A stretch of 64,000 nucleotides of DNA, from contig DASWVY010000038.1 in NCBI GenBank assembly GCA_036401075.1, positions 74,645 through 138,644 of the forward strand. Direction: 5' to 3'. The DNA is from CAMAXB01 sp036401075. Its GTDB lineage: Bacteria; Verrucomicrobiota; Verrucomicrobiia; Opitutales; Opitutaceae. The notes beneath the pieces are model-generated. The model had not been told where the DNA came from, did not search any database, and saw nothing but the letters and a program-made list of their open reading frames with translations. Both the position numbers and the translations under genes were made by a program. Position 1 is the first letter of the stretch, and each line of letters starts with the position of its first letter. This document shows positions 10,899 to 17,869 of the stretch, piece after piece.

Positions 10899-13118
10899 TC
10901 AGGCCAGATCGACGCGGTCGGCGTTCATCACCTTGTTCCAGACGGCGATGAAGTCGCGGACGAACTTCGGCTGGGCGTCGCTCTCGGCATAGACTTCGGC
11001 CAGCGCGCGGAGCTGCGAGTTCGAACCGAAGACGAGATCGACGCGCGTGGCCGTCCACTTCACATCGCCAGTCGCGCGGTCTCGCACCTCGAACAACTCC
11101 TCGGACGGCGACGTCGCCTTCACGACATGCGCCATGTCGAGCAGGTTGACGAAGAAGTCGTTGGTCAGCGTCTCCGGGCGCGACGTGAACACGCCGTGCT
11201 GCGACTTGCCGTGGTTGGCGTTGAGCACGCGCAGGCCGCCGACGAGCACGGTCATCTCGGGCGCGGTGAGGCCCAACAGCTGGGCCTTGTCGACGAGGAG
11301 CTGCTCCGCCGGCACCGTGTAGCGCGTCTTGAGGTAGTTGCGGAAACCGTCTGCGGTTGGCTCGAGCACGGCAAACGACGCGACGTCGGTCTGCTCCTGC
11401 GAGGCGTCCATCCGGCCCGGCGTGAAGGGGACCTCCACGGCGTGACCAGCGGCCTTCGCGGCCTGCTCGATCGCGGCCGCGCCGCCGAGGACGATAAGGT
11501 CGGCGAGCGACACCTTCTTGCCGCCGGAAGCGGAGGCGTTGAAGGCCTGCTGCACGCCCTCAAGCGCCTTGAGCACCTTGGCGAGGCGCGCGGGCTGGTT
11601 GGCCTCCCAGTCCTTCTGCGGGGCGAGGCGGATGCGGGCGCCATTGGCGCCGCCGCGCTTGTCGGAGCCGCGGTAGGTCGAAGCGGAAGCCCACGCGGTC
11701 GAGACGAGCTCGGAAATCGCCAGACCCGTCGCGAGGATCTTGCCCTTGAGCGCCGCGATGTCCTTCGCGTCGATCAGCGGGTGATTCACGGCCGGAATCG
11801 GGTCCTGCCAGATCAGGTCCTCGGCCGGCACCTCGGAGCCGAGGTAGAGCGCCTTCGGTCCCATGTCACGGTGGGTCAGCTTGAACCAGGCGCGGGCAAA
11901 GGCGTCGGCAAACTCGGCCGGGTTGGCGAGGAAGCGGCGGGAAATCTTTTCGTAGGCCGGATCGGCGCGGAGCGCGAGGTCGGTCGTCAGCATCGTTGGG
12001 CGATGCTTCTTCGCCGCGTCATAGGCGTCGGGCACGGTGGCGGCAGCGTCCTTGGCGACCCACTGATGGGCGCCGGCCGGGCTCTTGACCAGTTCCCACT
12101 CGTAGCGGAAGAGGTTCTCGAAGAAATTATTGCTCCACTTGGTCGGCGTGGTGGTCCAGGTGACCTCGAGACCGCTGGTGATCGTGTCGGCGCCCTTGCC
12201 GCTGGCGTACTTGTTGGCCCAGCCCAGGCCCTGCTCGGTGAGGCCGGCGGCCTCGGGCTCGCGACCGACGTGATCGGCGGAAGCGGCGCCATGGGTCTTG
12301 CCGAAGGTGTGACCGCCGGCGATGAGCGCGACGGTTTCCTCGTCGTTCATGGCCATGCGCGCAAAGGTCTCGCGGATGTCACGCGCCGAAGCAAGCGGGT
12401 CGGGTTTGCCGTTCGGGCCCTCGGGGTTGACGTAGATGAGGCCCATCTGCACGGCGGCGAGCGGGTTCTCGAGTTCGCGGTCACCGCTGTAGCGCTGGTC
12501 GCCCAGCCAGGTGCCCTCGGAGCCCCAGTACACATCCTCCTCCGGCTCCCACACGTCGGCGCGACCGCCACCGAAACCGAAGGTCTTGAAGCCCATCGAC
12601 TCGAGCGCGCAGTTGCCGGTGAGGATCATGAGATCAGCCCAGGAGATCTTCTTGCCGTACTTCTGCTTGATCGGCCAGAGCAGGCGGCGGGCCTTGTCGA
12701 GGTTGGCGTTGTCCGGCCAGCTGTTGAGCGGAGCGAAACGCTGCTGCCCCGCGCCGGCGCCACCACGGCCGTCGGCCGTGCGGTAGGTGCCCGCGCTGTG
12801 CCAGGCCATGCGGATGAAGAACGGGCCATAGTGGCCGAAGTCGGCCGGCCACCAGTCCTGCGAATCCGTCATCAACGCGTAGAGGTCCTTCTTCACCGCC
12901 TGCAGATCGAGCTTCTTGAACTCCGCAGCGTAGTCGAAATCCGCGCCCATCGGGTCGGTCAGGGCGGAGTTCTGATGCAGCATCTTGAGATTGAGCTGAT
13001 TCGGCCACCAGTCGCGGTTGGAGCGTCCGCCCGCCAGCGCTGGCGTGGGCCTCGGCATCGTGCCGTGCAGGTGAGGAAAGGGGCATTTGCCGCCGGTGGA
13101 TTCGGGATGGTTTTCCAT
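10899..13118 (-). CDS. katG: Catalase-peroxidase KatG
   Basis: 739 residues from the ATG at 13118 (MENHPESTGGKCPF), the normal length and N-terminus for KatG; in-frame sequence upstream to 13493 contains repeat DNA and is not part of the protein. The enzyme breaks down hydrogen peroxide by catalase and peroxidase reactions with b-type haem. Distal site: Arg103, Trp106, His107 in RMAWHSAG. Proximal haem ligand: His270 in GGHTFGKTHGA. The Trp106-Tyr229-Met255 residues of the autocatalytic adduct needed for catalase activity are all present (GLIYVNPEGP, RMAMND). The second, haem-less C-terminal peroxidase-like domain is complete. No OxyR or Fur-type gene is adjacent. Confidence 0.97.
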   Translation of the reverse strand: MENHPESTGGKCPFPHLHGTMPRPTPALAGGRSNRDWWPNQLNLKMLHQNSALTDPMGADFDYAAEFKKLDLQAVKKDLYALMTDSQDWWPADFGHYGPFFIRMAWHSAGTYRTADGRGGAGAGQQRFAPLNSWPDNANLDKARRLLWPIKQKYGKKISWADLMILTGNCALESMGFKTFGFGGGRADVWEPEEDVYWGSEGTWLGDQRYSGDRELENPLAAVQMGLIYVNPEGPNGKPDPLASARDIRETFARMAMNDEETVALIAGGHTFGKTHGAASADHVGREPEAAGLTEQGLGWANKYASGKGADTITSGLEVTWTTTPTKWSNNFFENLFRYEWELVKSPAGAHQWVAKDAAATVPDAYDAAKKHRPTMLTTDLALRADPAYEKISRRFLANPAEFADAFARAWFKLTHRDMGPKALYLGSEVPAEDLIWQDPIPAVNHPLIDAKDIAALKGKILATGLAISELVSTAWASASTYRGSDKRGGANGARIRLAPQKDWEANQPARLAKVLKALEGVQQAFNASASGGKKVSLADLIVLGGAAAIEQAAKAAGHAVEVPFTPGRMDASQEQTDVASFAVLEPTADGFRNYLKTRYTVPAEQLLVDKAQLLGLTAPEMTVLVGGLRVLNANHGKSQHGVFTSRPETLTNDFFVNLLDMAHVVKATSPSEELFEVRDRATGDVKWTATRVDLVFGSNSQLRALAEVYAESDAQPKFVRDFIAVWNKVMNADRVDLA

Positions 13119-13388
13119 AGTAAAAGAAGGGTGAGCGTAAAGGCGCCGCGCCGAAAGGCAACCGGCGGCGCAGCAAAGCGTTGACCACCCGTTTCTCCCC
13201 GCCGCCCCACCCCGGCTCAACGCCTTTCGCCCTCGTTCTGGCGATATTACATTCCCTACGTCCGACACCAAGATCTGCGCGTGGAGAGGCTCGCCCCGTC
13301 TGCATGTAGGTGGCCTCGTTGAGGCCGCTATCCGAGGTGCCATCCTGGATTCACCCTCACGAAGATCCCGGGTACCTACCGTCGGCCC

Positions 13389-13423
13389 AAGGTGGAACGG
13401 CTTGCCCCCAAGCCGTTGGATCG
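13389..13423. repeat. Family A half repeat
   Basis: AAGGTGGAACGGCTTGCCCC and the following AAGCCGTTGGATCG match one arm of the family A element at 10781, but the inverted partner arm is absent. It looks like a decayed or half-unit copy. Confidence 0.75.
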
Positions 13424-13486
13424 AAAACGACCCCACGCAGACCACCGGCGAGCCCGAAAGCAGACAGCTTAGGTTGAACCCAATAA

Positions 13487-13508
13487 AATGCATAATATTT
13501 TATGCATT
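13487..13508. promoter_or_regulatory. Perfect 9-bp inverted repeat upstream of hicA (candidate operator)
   Basis: AATGCATAA, loop TATT, then TTATGCATT. It lies 41 bases before the hicA start in an AT-rich patch within GC-rich DNA. Type II antitoxins usually bind palindromes of this kind to repress their own operon, and the HicB here has a helix-rich C-terminal part that could bind it. That role is an inference. Confidence 0.6.
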
Positions 13509-13548
13509 CCCATTGACTGCGTTTCCATGATCGACTTCATGGCCTTCC

Positions 13549-13794
13549 ATGCCCGATCCGGCCAAAACCGAAGCCGCTCTGCTGGACGCGGCGAAGGACT
13601 ACGGCCACCGCTTTGCCGATGTCGTGTCCTATCTTACTGCGACCGGCTGGAAAGAGCGCGTAAAGGGAAGCCATCACATCTTCACCAAGGCGGACTTCCC
13701 GTTTCTGCTCAACCTCCAGGCGGAAAGAAGCGGCAAAGCCAAGGCCTACCAGATCAGGCAAGTGCGGAAGGCGATCGAGCATTTCAAGAAATAG
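13549..13794 (+). CDS. hicA: HicA-family toxin (mRNA interferase)
   Basis: 81 residues. The core ADVVSYLTATGWKERVKGSHHIFTK has the helix, glycine and GSHHIF motif of the HicA double-stranded RNA-binding-like fold, in which the His is catalytic for ribosome-independent mRNA cleavage. The C-terminus (YQIRQVRKAIEHFKK) matches the last helix. There are about 25 more residues at the N-terminus than in classical HicA, so a later start cannot be ruled out, but no in-frame ATG lies between. hicB follows after 32 bases. The order toxin then antitoxin is usual for this family. Confidence 0.85.
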   Translation: MPDPAKTEAALLDAAKDYGHRFADVVSYLTATGWKERVKGSHHIFTKADFPFLLNLQAERSGKAKAYQIRQVRKAIEHFKK

Positions 13795-13826
13795 CCCCAT
13801 CACCCGAAGCGCGACCCTGCAGGACC

Positions 13827-14372
13827 ATGAAAAATGTAATCAAAGACTATCCGGTTCAGACCTACTGGGATAACCGCGCGGGCTACTTCGTGGCGGAGAT
13901 CCTCGAGATTCCCACCTGCGCAGCCGATGGGGCGACGCCCGGTGAGGCCTACGCAAACCTGGAGGAGACCTTTGCGGTCTTGAAGGAAGCCTATCAGGAA
14001 GAAAAACGGGCCTTTCCTGAGCCAGATAGCCGGCTGCCGGTGTCCGTCGCAAAGCTCACGGCCGCGTCGTCGCTGGTAAAGCTCGCCCAGGTGGCCAAAG
14101 AGGCCGGGATCCCCGTCCAGACGCTTGCCGCCAAGGTTAAGCGAGGGACTGAGCTGAACGTAGGCGAGTCCCACCGGATCGCCCGCGTGCTCTCCGACCA
14201 CGGCGTGTCGATCTATCCCACAGCCAGCACGGAACGGTCTATGGCGTTGAGGGAGCCTGCGTCCGGCTACGACAGGGAGGTCGTTCCCGCCTCCGGGAAG
14301 TCTCGTCCGGCCGCGGACAAAAAATCTGGCAATTCAGCAAGGTCACGAAGCAAAGCCCCCGCCAAGCGGTGA
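13827..14372 (+). CDS. hicB: HicB-family antitoxin with long C-terminal extension
   Basis: 181 residues from the ATG at 13827 (MKNVIKDYPVQTYWD); GCAGGA lies just upstream. Residues 1-60 form the degenerate RNase H-like HicB domain (GYFVAEILEIPTCAADGATPGEAYANLEE). Residues 75-130 are helical (LVKLAQVAKEAGIPVQTLAAK, GESHRIARVLSDHGV), consistent with a helix-turn-helix DNA-binding part. The last 50 residues are basic, Ser/Ala/Lys-rich and probably disordered. Its role would be to neutralise HicA and repress the operon through the palindrome at 13487. It is longer than typical HicB (about 100-140 residues). Confidence 0.82.
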   Translation: MKNVIKDYPVQTYWDNRAGYFVAEILEIPTCAADGATPGEAYANLEETFAVLKEAYQEEKRAFPEPDSRLPVSVAKLTAASSLVKLAQVAKEAGIPVQTLAAKVKRGTELNVGESHRIARVLSDHGVSIYPTASTERSMALREPASGYDREVVPASGKSRPAADKKSGNSARSRSKAPAKR

Positions 14373-14416
14373 CCGATAGGTCTTCAGGAGATAGACAAGG
14401 TGCCTGTAGCGTTGTC

Positions 14417-14492
14417 TGGTGCCCCCGTCCGGACTTGAACCGGAATACGCGGTTTAGGAAACCGCTGCTCTATCCAGTTGAGCTACGGGGAC
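14417..14492 (-). tRNA. tRNA-Arg (anticodon CCT)
   Basis: Read on the minus strand, 76 bases fold into a standard cloverleaf. Acceptor GTCCCCG pairs with CGGGGGC (one G-T). The D arm is GCTC...GAGC, the anticodon arm GCGGT-TTCCTAA-ACCGC gives anticodon CCT, and the T arm is TCCGG-TTCAAGT-CCGGA. Discriminator A and CCA are encoded. It reads AGG, a rare arginine codon in GC-rich genomes. It sits between the hicAB pair and the Phd/KAP genes, a typical setting for integrated accessory DNA, but no second copy of its 3' end was found nearby. Confidence 0.96.
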
Positions 14493-14614
14493 GATTCCAA
14501 GTGAACCAACTAGGAGTAAACCAAACCGGGGCGCGAGCCGGAAGACAAACGCCTGCAGGCCGGGCCCGGCCGCCTTGATCGGGGGACGATTTCGATCAGA
14601 ATAATCTCAAAGTC

Positions 14615-14917
14615 ATGATCCCTACCACCATCACCGTTGGCACACGCAAGGCCAAGGCGAAGTTCACCTGGTTGCTCGGCCACGTGACCAACGGCGGCGA
14701 GGTCATTATCACCCAGCATGGCCGGCCAGTAGCGAGGCTTTCGCCCATCGCTCCTCCGCTGAGTCTCACCCGAACACAAGCGCTCCGCCGCATCGATGAG
14801 CTGGCTAACTGTACGAAGTCCGGCACCGAAAGCGCCAAGGATCTTATCAACGCCGGTCGCCGACAGTGCCCCCCTCGTCCTCGAAAACTCAGCCGCCCTC
14901 GGCTCCGTGCTGCGTAA
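14615..14917 (+). CDS. Phd/YefM-family antitoxin, C-terminus probably read through into toxin remnant
   Basis: 100 residues. The N-terminal part TVGTRKAKAKFTWLLGHV, then GGEVIITQHGRPVARLSP, is the standard Phd fold that binds DNA and a partner toxin. The C-terminal toxin-binding tail SAKDLINAGRR corresponds to the usual last residues of antitoxins paired with VapC. Here the frame does not stop there but continues for 16 arginine- and proline-rich residues that look non-native. The expected VapC gene is reduced to a fragment in another frame (14868-14912). The antitoxin is therefore an orphan, perhaps still able to counter a related toxin elsewhere. Confidence 0.8.
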   Translation: MIPTTITVGTRKAKAKFTWLLGHVTNGGEVIITQHGRPVARLSPIAPPLSLTRTQALRRIDELANCTKSGTESAKDLINAGRRQCPPRPRKLSRPRLRAA

Positions 14918-14924
14918 TCACAGA
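14868..14924 (+). pseudogene. VapC (PIN domain) toxin remnant
   Basis: In a frame different from the antitoxin, the bases read APLVLENSAALGSVLRN. This resembles the first strand and helix of PIN-domain toxins (pattern 'xFVLDxSVxLAWxL', with the catalytic Asp replaced by Glu). There is no start codon, and after about 20 residues the similarity ends and the base composition changes to AT-rich. The position, directly after the antitoxin's 'LINAGRR' ending, is exactly where vapC begins in phd-vapC pairs. The match is short and judged by eye. Confidence 0.5.
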
Positions 14925-14985
14925 GTTAAACCGTTAATCATCGACCATTGGAGCGACTATACGTTGTACATGGCGAAAAGCCACT

Positions 14986-16386
14986 CTATCGCGGTGCCGC
15001 GGAAAACTGTTCAAGTCTCCGACAGAAAAATGGAATCACATTCTGCCGAGAAATTGAATAACGAACCAGCCACGAGCCCATTCGAGCCGGACCGGTCGGA
15101 CGCCCAATCTGTGCATCGGGACCGGCCACTTTAGCCAGTTCCTCATCAGACATGAGGCAATAATTTAGCATGTCTGTCACCCATTCACGACTCACACCAT
15201 CACCAGACTCCTCCCTGAAGTTTGCGAGGCCGGTCTCCTTAAAAAACTCATCGGCGGTAACTCCGCCCCGGCGAAGGCGATCGAAGAACCAAGGCCGCTT
15301 GGTCTTCAGGATGGCCAAAAGGGAAATAAGGAACTCGTTCGAAAGCTCATTCTTCGGCAACGAACCGTAGTAGATCGACAATACGAGTAGGGTTTTCTCG
15401 ATCTCGCGCAGAGTCAGATCGAAGTGCGAAAACAAGAAAGAGATCGACCGGGAGAAGAACCCTCCATCGTGGATGCCTTCTGAGAAGTTATAGTGCTCGA
15501 TTAACGTCCGAACGAACTCTTGTCGCCCTTGGCCGCGATGGAACATCGGATGCTGTACAGGGAGGTCGACGAATATGTTCGCGAACTTCAGCAAATATGC
15601 CCGAGCGTCGACGCTTTCGCCGTAGACCATCCTGACATAGCTCTCGATTTGGTCTCGGTTGACAAGTAGGATAAATGCCACGCCTTCAACGTCGAATAAA
15701 TGCTTGATCCGTTCGAGTAGACTGAGCGCAAAGTCCGGCCGGCACCGGTCGAGTTCGTCGACGATTATTGTCAAAGGGAAACCCTGTTTCTCTCGGACCT
15801 TCGCGGCCAAAGTGCCGAGGGTTCTACGGAACGCCTTCAAGGCGTCCTTCTCCGCAGCGTAATGCTCGATCTTCTTCTCAATGATATCGGAGCCTATATC
15901 CGAGACGCCGGAAGCGACATCAGATCCGATATCCTTCAGCTCCGCCACATGCGTGGCGTCAACAGCACCCATAGTCGCCGCACGAATCCCGACCTTTGCG
16001 ACCAATCCCACCATGCGCTTACCGACCTCGATGGCCGTCTTCTTGAACTCGGTTTTCGGGACTTGGACCCCCTCCATGTCAGACAATTCCCTCTCTACGA
16101 AACTCAGAATCTCACCGGAGAAGCACACGAATGGATCCTCTACGTAATCGGCCGCGTAGGCGTCGAAGTAGATAGCATTCAGCTTTTCCGACCGTAGATG
16201 CGCACGCCACATCTGCGCGAAGGTACTCTTCCCTTCGCCCCACGGCGCGTTAACAAATATCACGAGGCTGTCCTCGACGTTGCGCAATAGGGTCGTGAGG
16301 GATTCACCAAAGGCCTTACGATCGAACAGCGCTTCCTTATACGGGGCACTGTCGTCGATCTCAATTTTCGGTGGCTGGATACGCAT
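14986..16386 (-). CDS. KAP-family P-loop NTPase
   Basis: 466 residues. Walker A is APWGEGKST near residue 48; Walker B is TIIVDELDRCRPD near 209-221, with the 'DELDRC' form typical of KAP NTPases. The inserted segment between them (about 90-190) is Gly/Ala-rich with possible weakly hydrophobic helices, the place where KAP proteins often carry membrane helices. The family includes PifA, an F-plasmid phage-exclusion protein, and many mobile-element genes. Codon use and base composition are clearly less GC-rich than neighbours, which suggests transfer. The exact role is unknown; defence or membrane-linked signalling is possible. Confidence 0.85.
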   Translation of the reverse strand: MRIQPPKIEIDDSAPYKEALFDRKAFGESLTTLLRNVEDSLVIFVNAPWGEGKSTFAQMWRAHLRSEKLNAIYFDAYAADYVEDPFVCFSGEILSFVERELSDMEGVQVPKTEFKKTAIEVGKRMVGLVAKVGIRAATMGAVDATHVAELKDIGSDVASGVSDIGSDIIEKKIEHYAAEKDALKAFRRTLGTLAAKVREKQGFPLTIIVDELDRCRPDFALSLLERIKHLFDVEGVAFILLVNRDQIESYVRMVYGESVDARAYLLKFANIFVDLPVQHPMFHRGQGRQEFVRTLIEHYNFSEGIHDGGFFSRSISFLFSHFDLTLREIEKTLLVLSIYYGSLPKNELSNEFLISLLAILKTKRPWFFDRLRRGGVTADEFFKETGLANFREESGDGVSREWVTDMLNYCLMSDEELAKVAGPDAQIGRPTGPARMGSWLVRYSISRQNVIPFFCRRLEQFSAAPR

Positions 16387-16450
16387 AAATCAATAGAACA
16401 AGATTACTGAACCGTCGCCACGCTAATCCGGATAAACGCTGGATTCAGTC

Positions 16451-17767
16451 ATGCCTCATACCACAACCATGCCTTCCCGTCGATTGCGTCCCTCTGTGCG
16501 ATCCTTCATGGTGAGTCTCGTGGTCCAAGCTATTAGTCTCCTTCGGCTCTTCGTTGCCGTTTCCTGCCTGGGCGCTGCAATCGCCAATTCCGCTGACCTG
16601 CCCTATCGCTCCGCACCCGCTCTGACGCCACTCACCTTCCGCGAGCCGCTTGCCGTCGTCACGCCGCCCGGCGAGAGCAACCGGGTCTTCATCGTTGAGA
16701 AGAAGGGGCGCATCGTGGTCGTGGCTGATCTCGCCCAGCCCACGCGCGAGGTCTTTCTCGATCTTTCCGACCGCCTCGGCACGAACAGCGACGGAGAACT
16801 CGGGCTGCTCGCGCTCGCGTTTCACCCGCAGTACGCGACCAACCGCCAGTTCTATGTCTGGTACACCCAGTTCACCGGCTCCGGGCGCAACGCTCGCGGG
16901 ACCAGCCGGCTCGCCCGCTTCACGGCTTCGGCCGCCAACCCCAATGTCGCCGACCCCGCCTCCGAGCAGCTTCTGATTGTCCAGCCCGACGAGGCCTCGA
17001 ACCACAATGGCGGCGAACTCCTCTTCGGCCCGGACGGCTACCTCTACCTGTCCGTCGGCGACGAGGGCGCGTACAACGACATCTTCGACAACAGCCAGCG
17101 CATCACCAAGGACTTCTTTGCCGGCATCCACCGCATCGACGTCGACCGCCGCCCCGGCAACCTGCCGCCCAATCCGCATCCCGCCGTCCAGCCGGGCACG
17201 TATTCGATCCCCCAGGACAACCCATTCGTTGGCCTCAGCCGCTTCAACGGCGAGAGCGTCACCCCGGCCGACGTCCGCACCGAATTCTGGGCGGTCGGCC
17301 TGCGCAATGTGTGGCGTATGGCCTTCGATCCCGCGACTGGCCGGCTCTGGGCCGCCGATGTCGGCCAGAACTCCAGCGAGGAGATCAACCTCATCGTGCG
17401 CGGCGGCAATTATGGCTGGAATTTCCGCGAAGCCCGCGGCCGCGGTCCACGCGCCAATGTGGCCAACCTGACGTTCATCGACCCCGTCTGGGACTACCCG
17501 CGCAGCGAGGGCACCTCCGTCACCGGCGGCATCGTCTACCGGGGCGCACGCTACCCCGATCTCGACGCCCACTATCTTTTCGCCGACTTCGCGTCCGGCC
17601 AGGTCTGGGCCCTGCGCCCCGACGACGACCGTCGCGTGTCCGCCGACCGCGTGCGCCTGATCGCCCAGATCCCCGGCGTCACGTCGTTCGGGCTCGATCC
17701 ACGCACGGGCGAGATTCTGATCACCTCGCTCAGCGAGGGTGTGCTGCGCCTGGCTCCTGCCCGGTAA
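16451..17767 (+). CDS. Exported PQQ-dependent sugar dehydrogenase-like protein
   Basis: 438 residues. After a basic start, a hydrophobic segment (about residues 20-45) forms the signal peptide; alternative ATGs at 16469 and 16508 would shorten the N-terminus. The rest is the six-bladed beta-propeller of the glucose/sorbosone dehydrogenase family: VFIVEKKGRIVVV, ELGLLALAFHP, NHNGGELLFGPDGYLYLSVGD, FWAVGLRNVWRMAFDP, NYGWNFREARG, and FGLDPRTGEILITSLSEGVL. Relatives oxidise sugars in the periplasm with PQQ and calcium. No pqq genes are in the window, so PQQ would come from elsewhere or from the environment. Confidence 0.88.
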   Translation: MPHTTTMPSRRLRPSVRSFMVSLVVQAISLLRLFVAVSCLGAAIANSADLPYRSAPALTPLTFREPLAVVTPPGESNRVFIVEKKGRIVVVADLAQPTREVFLDLSDRLGTNSDGELGLLALAFHPQYATNRQFYVWYTQFTGSGRNARGTSRLARFTASAANPNVADPASEQLLIVQPDEASNHNGGELLFGPDGYLYLSVGDEGAYNDIFDNSQRITKDFFAGIHRIDVDRRPGNLPPNPHPAVQPGTYSIPQDNPFVGLSRFNGESVTPADVRTEFWAVGLRNVWRMAFDPATGRLWAADVGQNSSEEINLIVRGGNYGWNFREARGRGPRANVANLTFIDPVWDYPRSEGTSVTGGIVYRGARYPDLDAHYLFADFASGQVWALRPDDDRRVSADRVRLIAQIPGVTSFGLDPRTGEILITSLSEGVLRLAPAR

Positions 17768-17796
17768 GCACGCACCCAGCCAAGGATCCTACGGGT

Positions 17797-17855
17797 CGTT
17801 CTCGTTCTTCGTTCTCCGATCGAGAACGAGGAACGATCAAGGGAACGAGAACGAA
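17797..17855. repeat. Inverted repeat of the 'GTTCTCGTTC' type between convergent genes
   Basis: CGTTCTCGTTCTTCGTTCTC on the left pairs imperfectly with GAGAACGAGGAACGATC and GGAACGAGAACG on the right. It is a simple-sequence palindrome of a different family from A and B. It fills the gap between two converging genes and could form a hairpin that ends both transcripts. Confidence 0.75.
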
Positions 17856-17869
17856 TCTAGACCGGGTGG

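Larger units (their letters stand above)
13119..13548. other. Intergenic stretch with half repeats and a palindromic operator candidate
   Basis: 430 bases without a gene. It holds a half family B element (CATGTAGGTGGCCTCGTTG, near 13304-13327), a half family A element (13389-13423, GGTGGAACGGCTTGCCCCC) and, near the right end, an AT-rich segment with the palindrome at 13487-13508. The katG promoter should be in the left part, but no clear -35/-10 is seen. Confidence 0.6.

Noticed and set aside
11127..13184. A 685-codon plus-strand frame across katG
   Set aside because: It is the complement of KatG coding sequence; the catalytic motifs are on the other strand.
13119..13493. In-frame N-terminal extension of KatG
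   Set aside because: The extra residues derive from repeat DNA and an AT-rich palindrome; the normal KatG N-terminus starts at 13118.
14417..14492. tRNA-Arg 3' end as an attachment site for an integrated island
   Set aside because: No second copy of the tRNA 3' end and no integrase gene were seen in the window.
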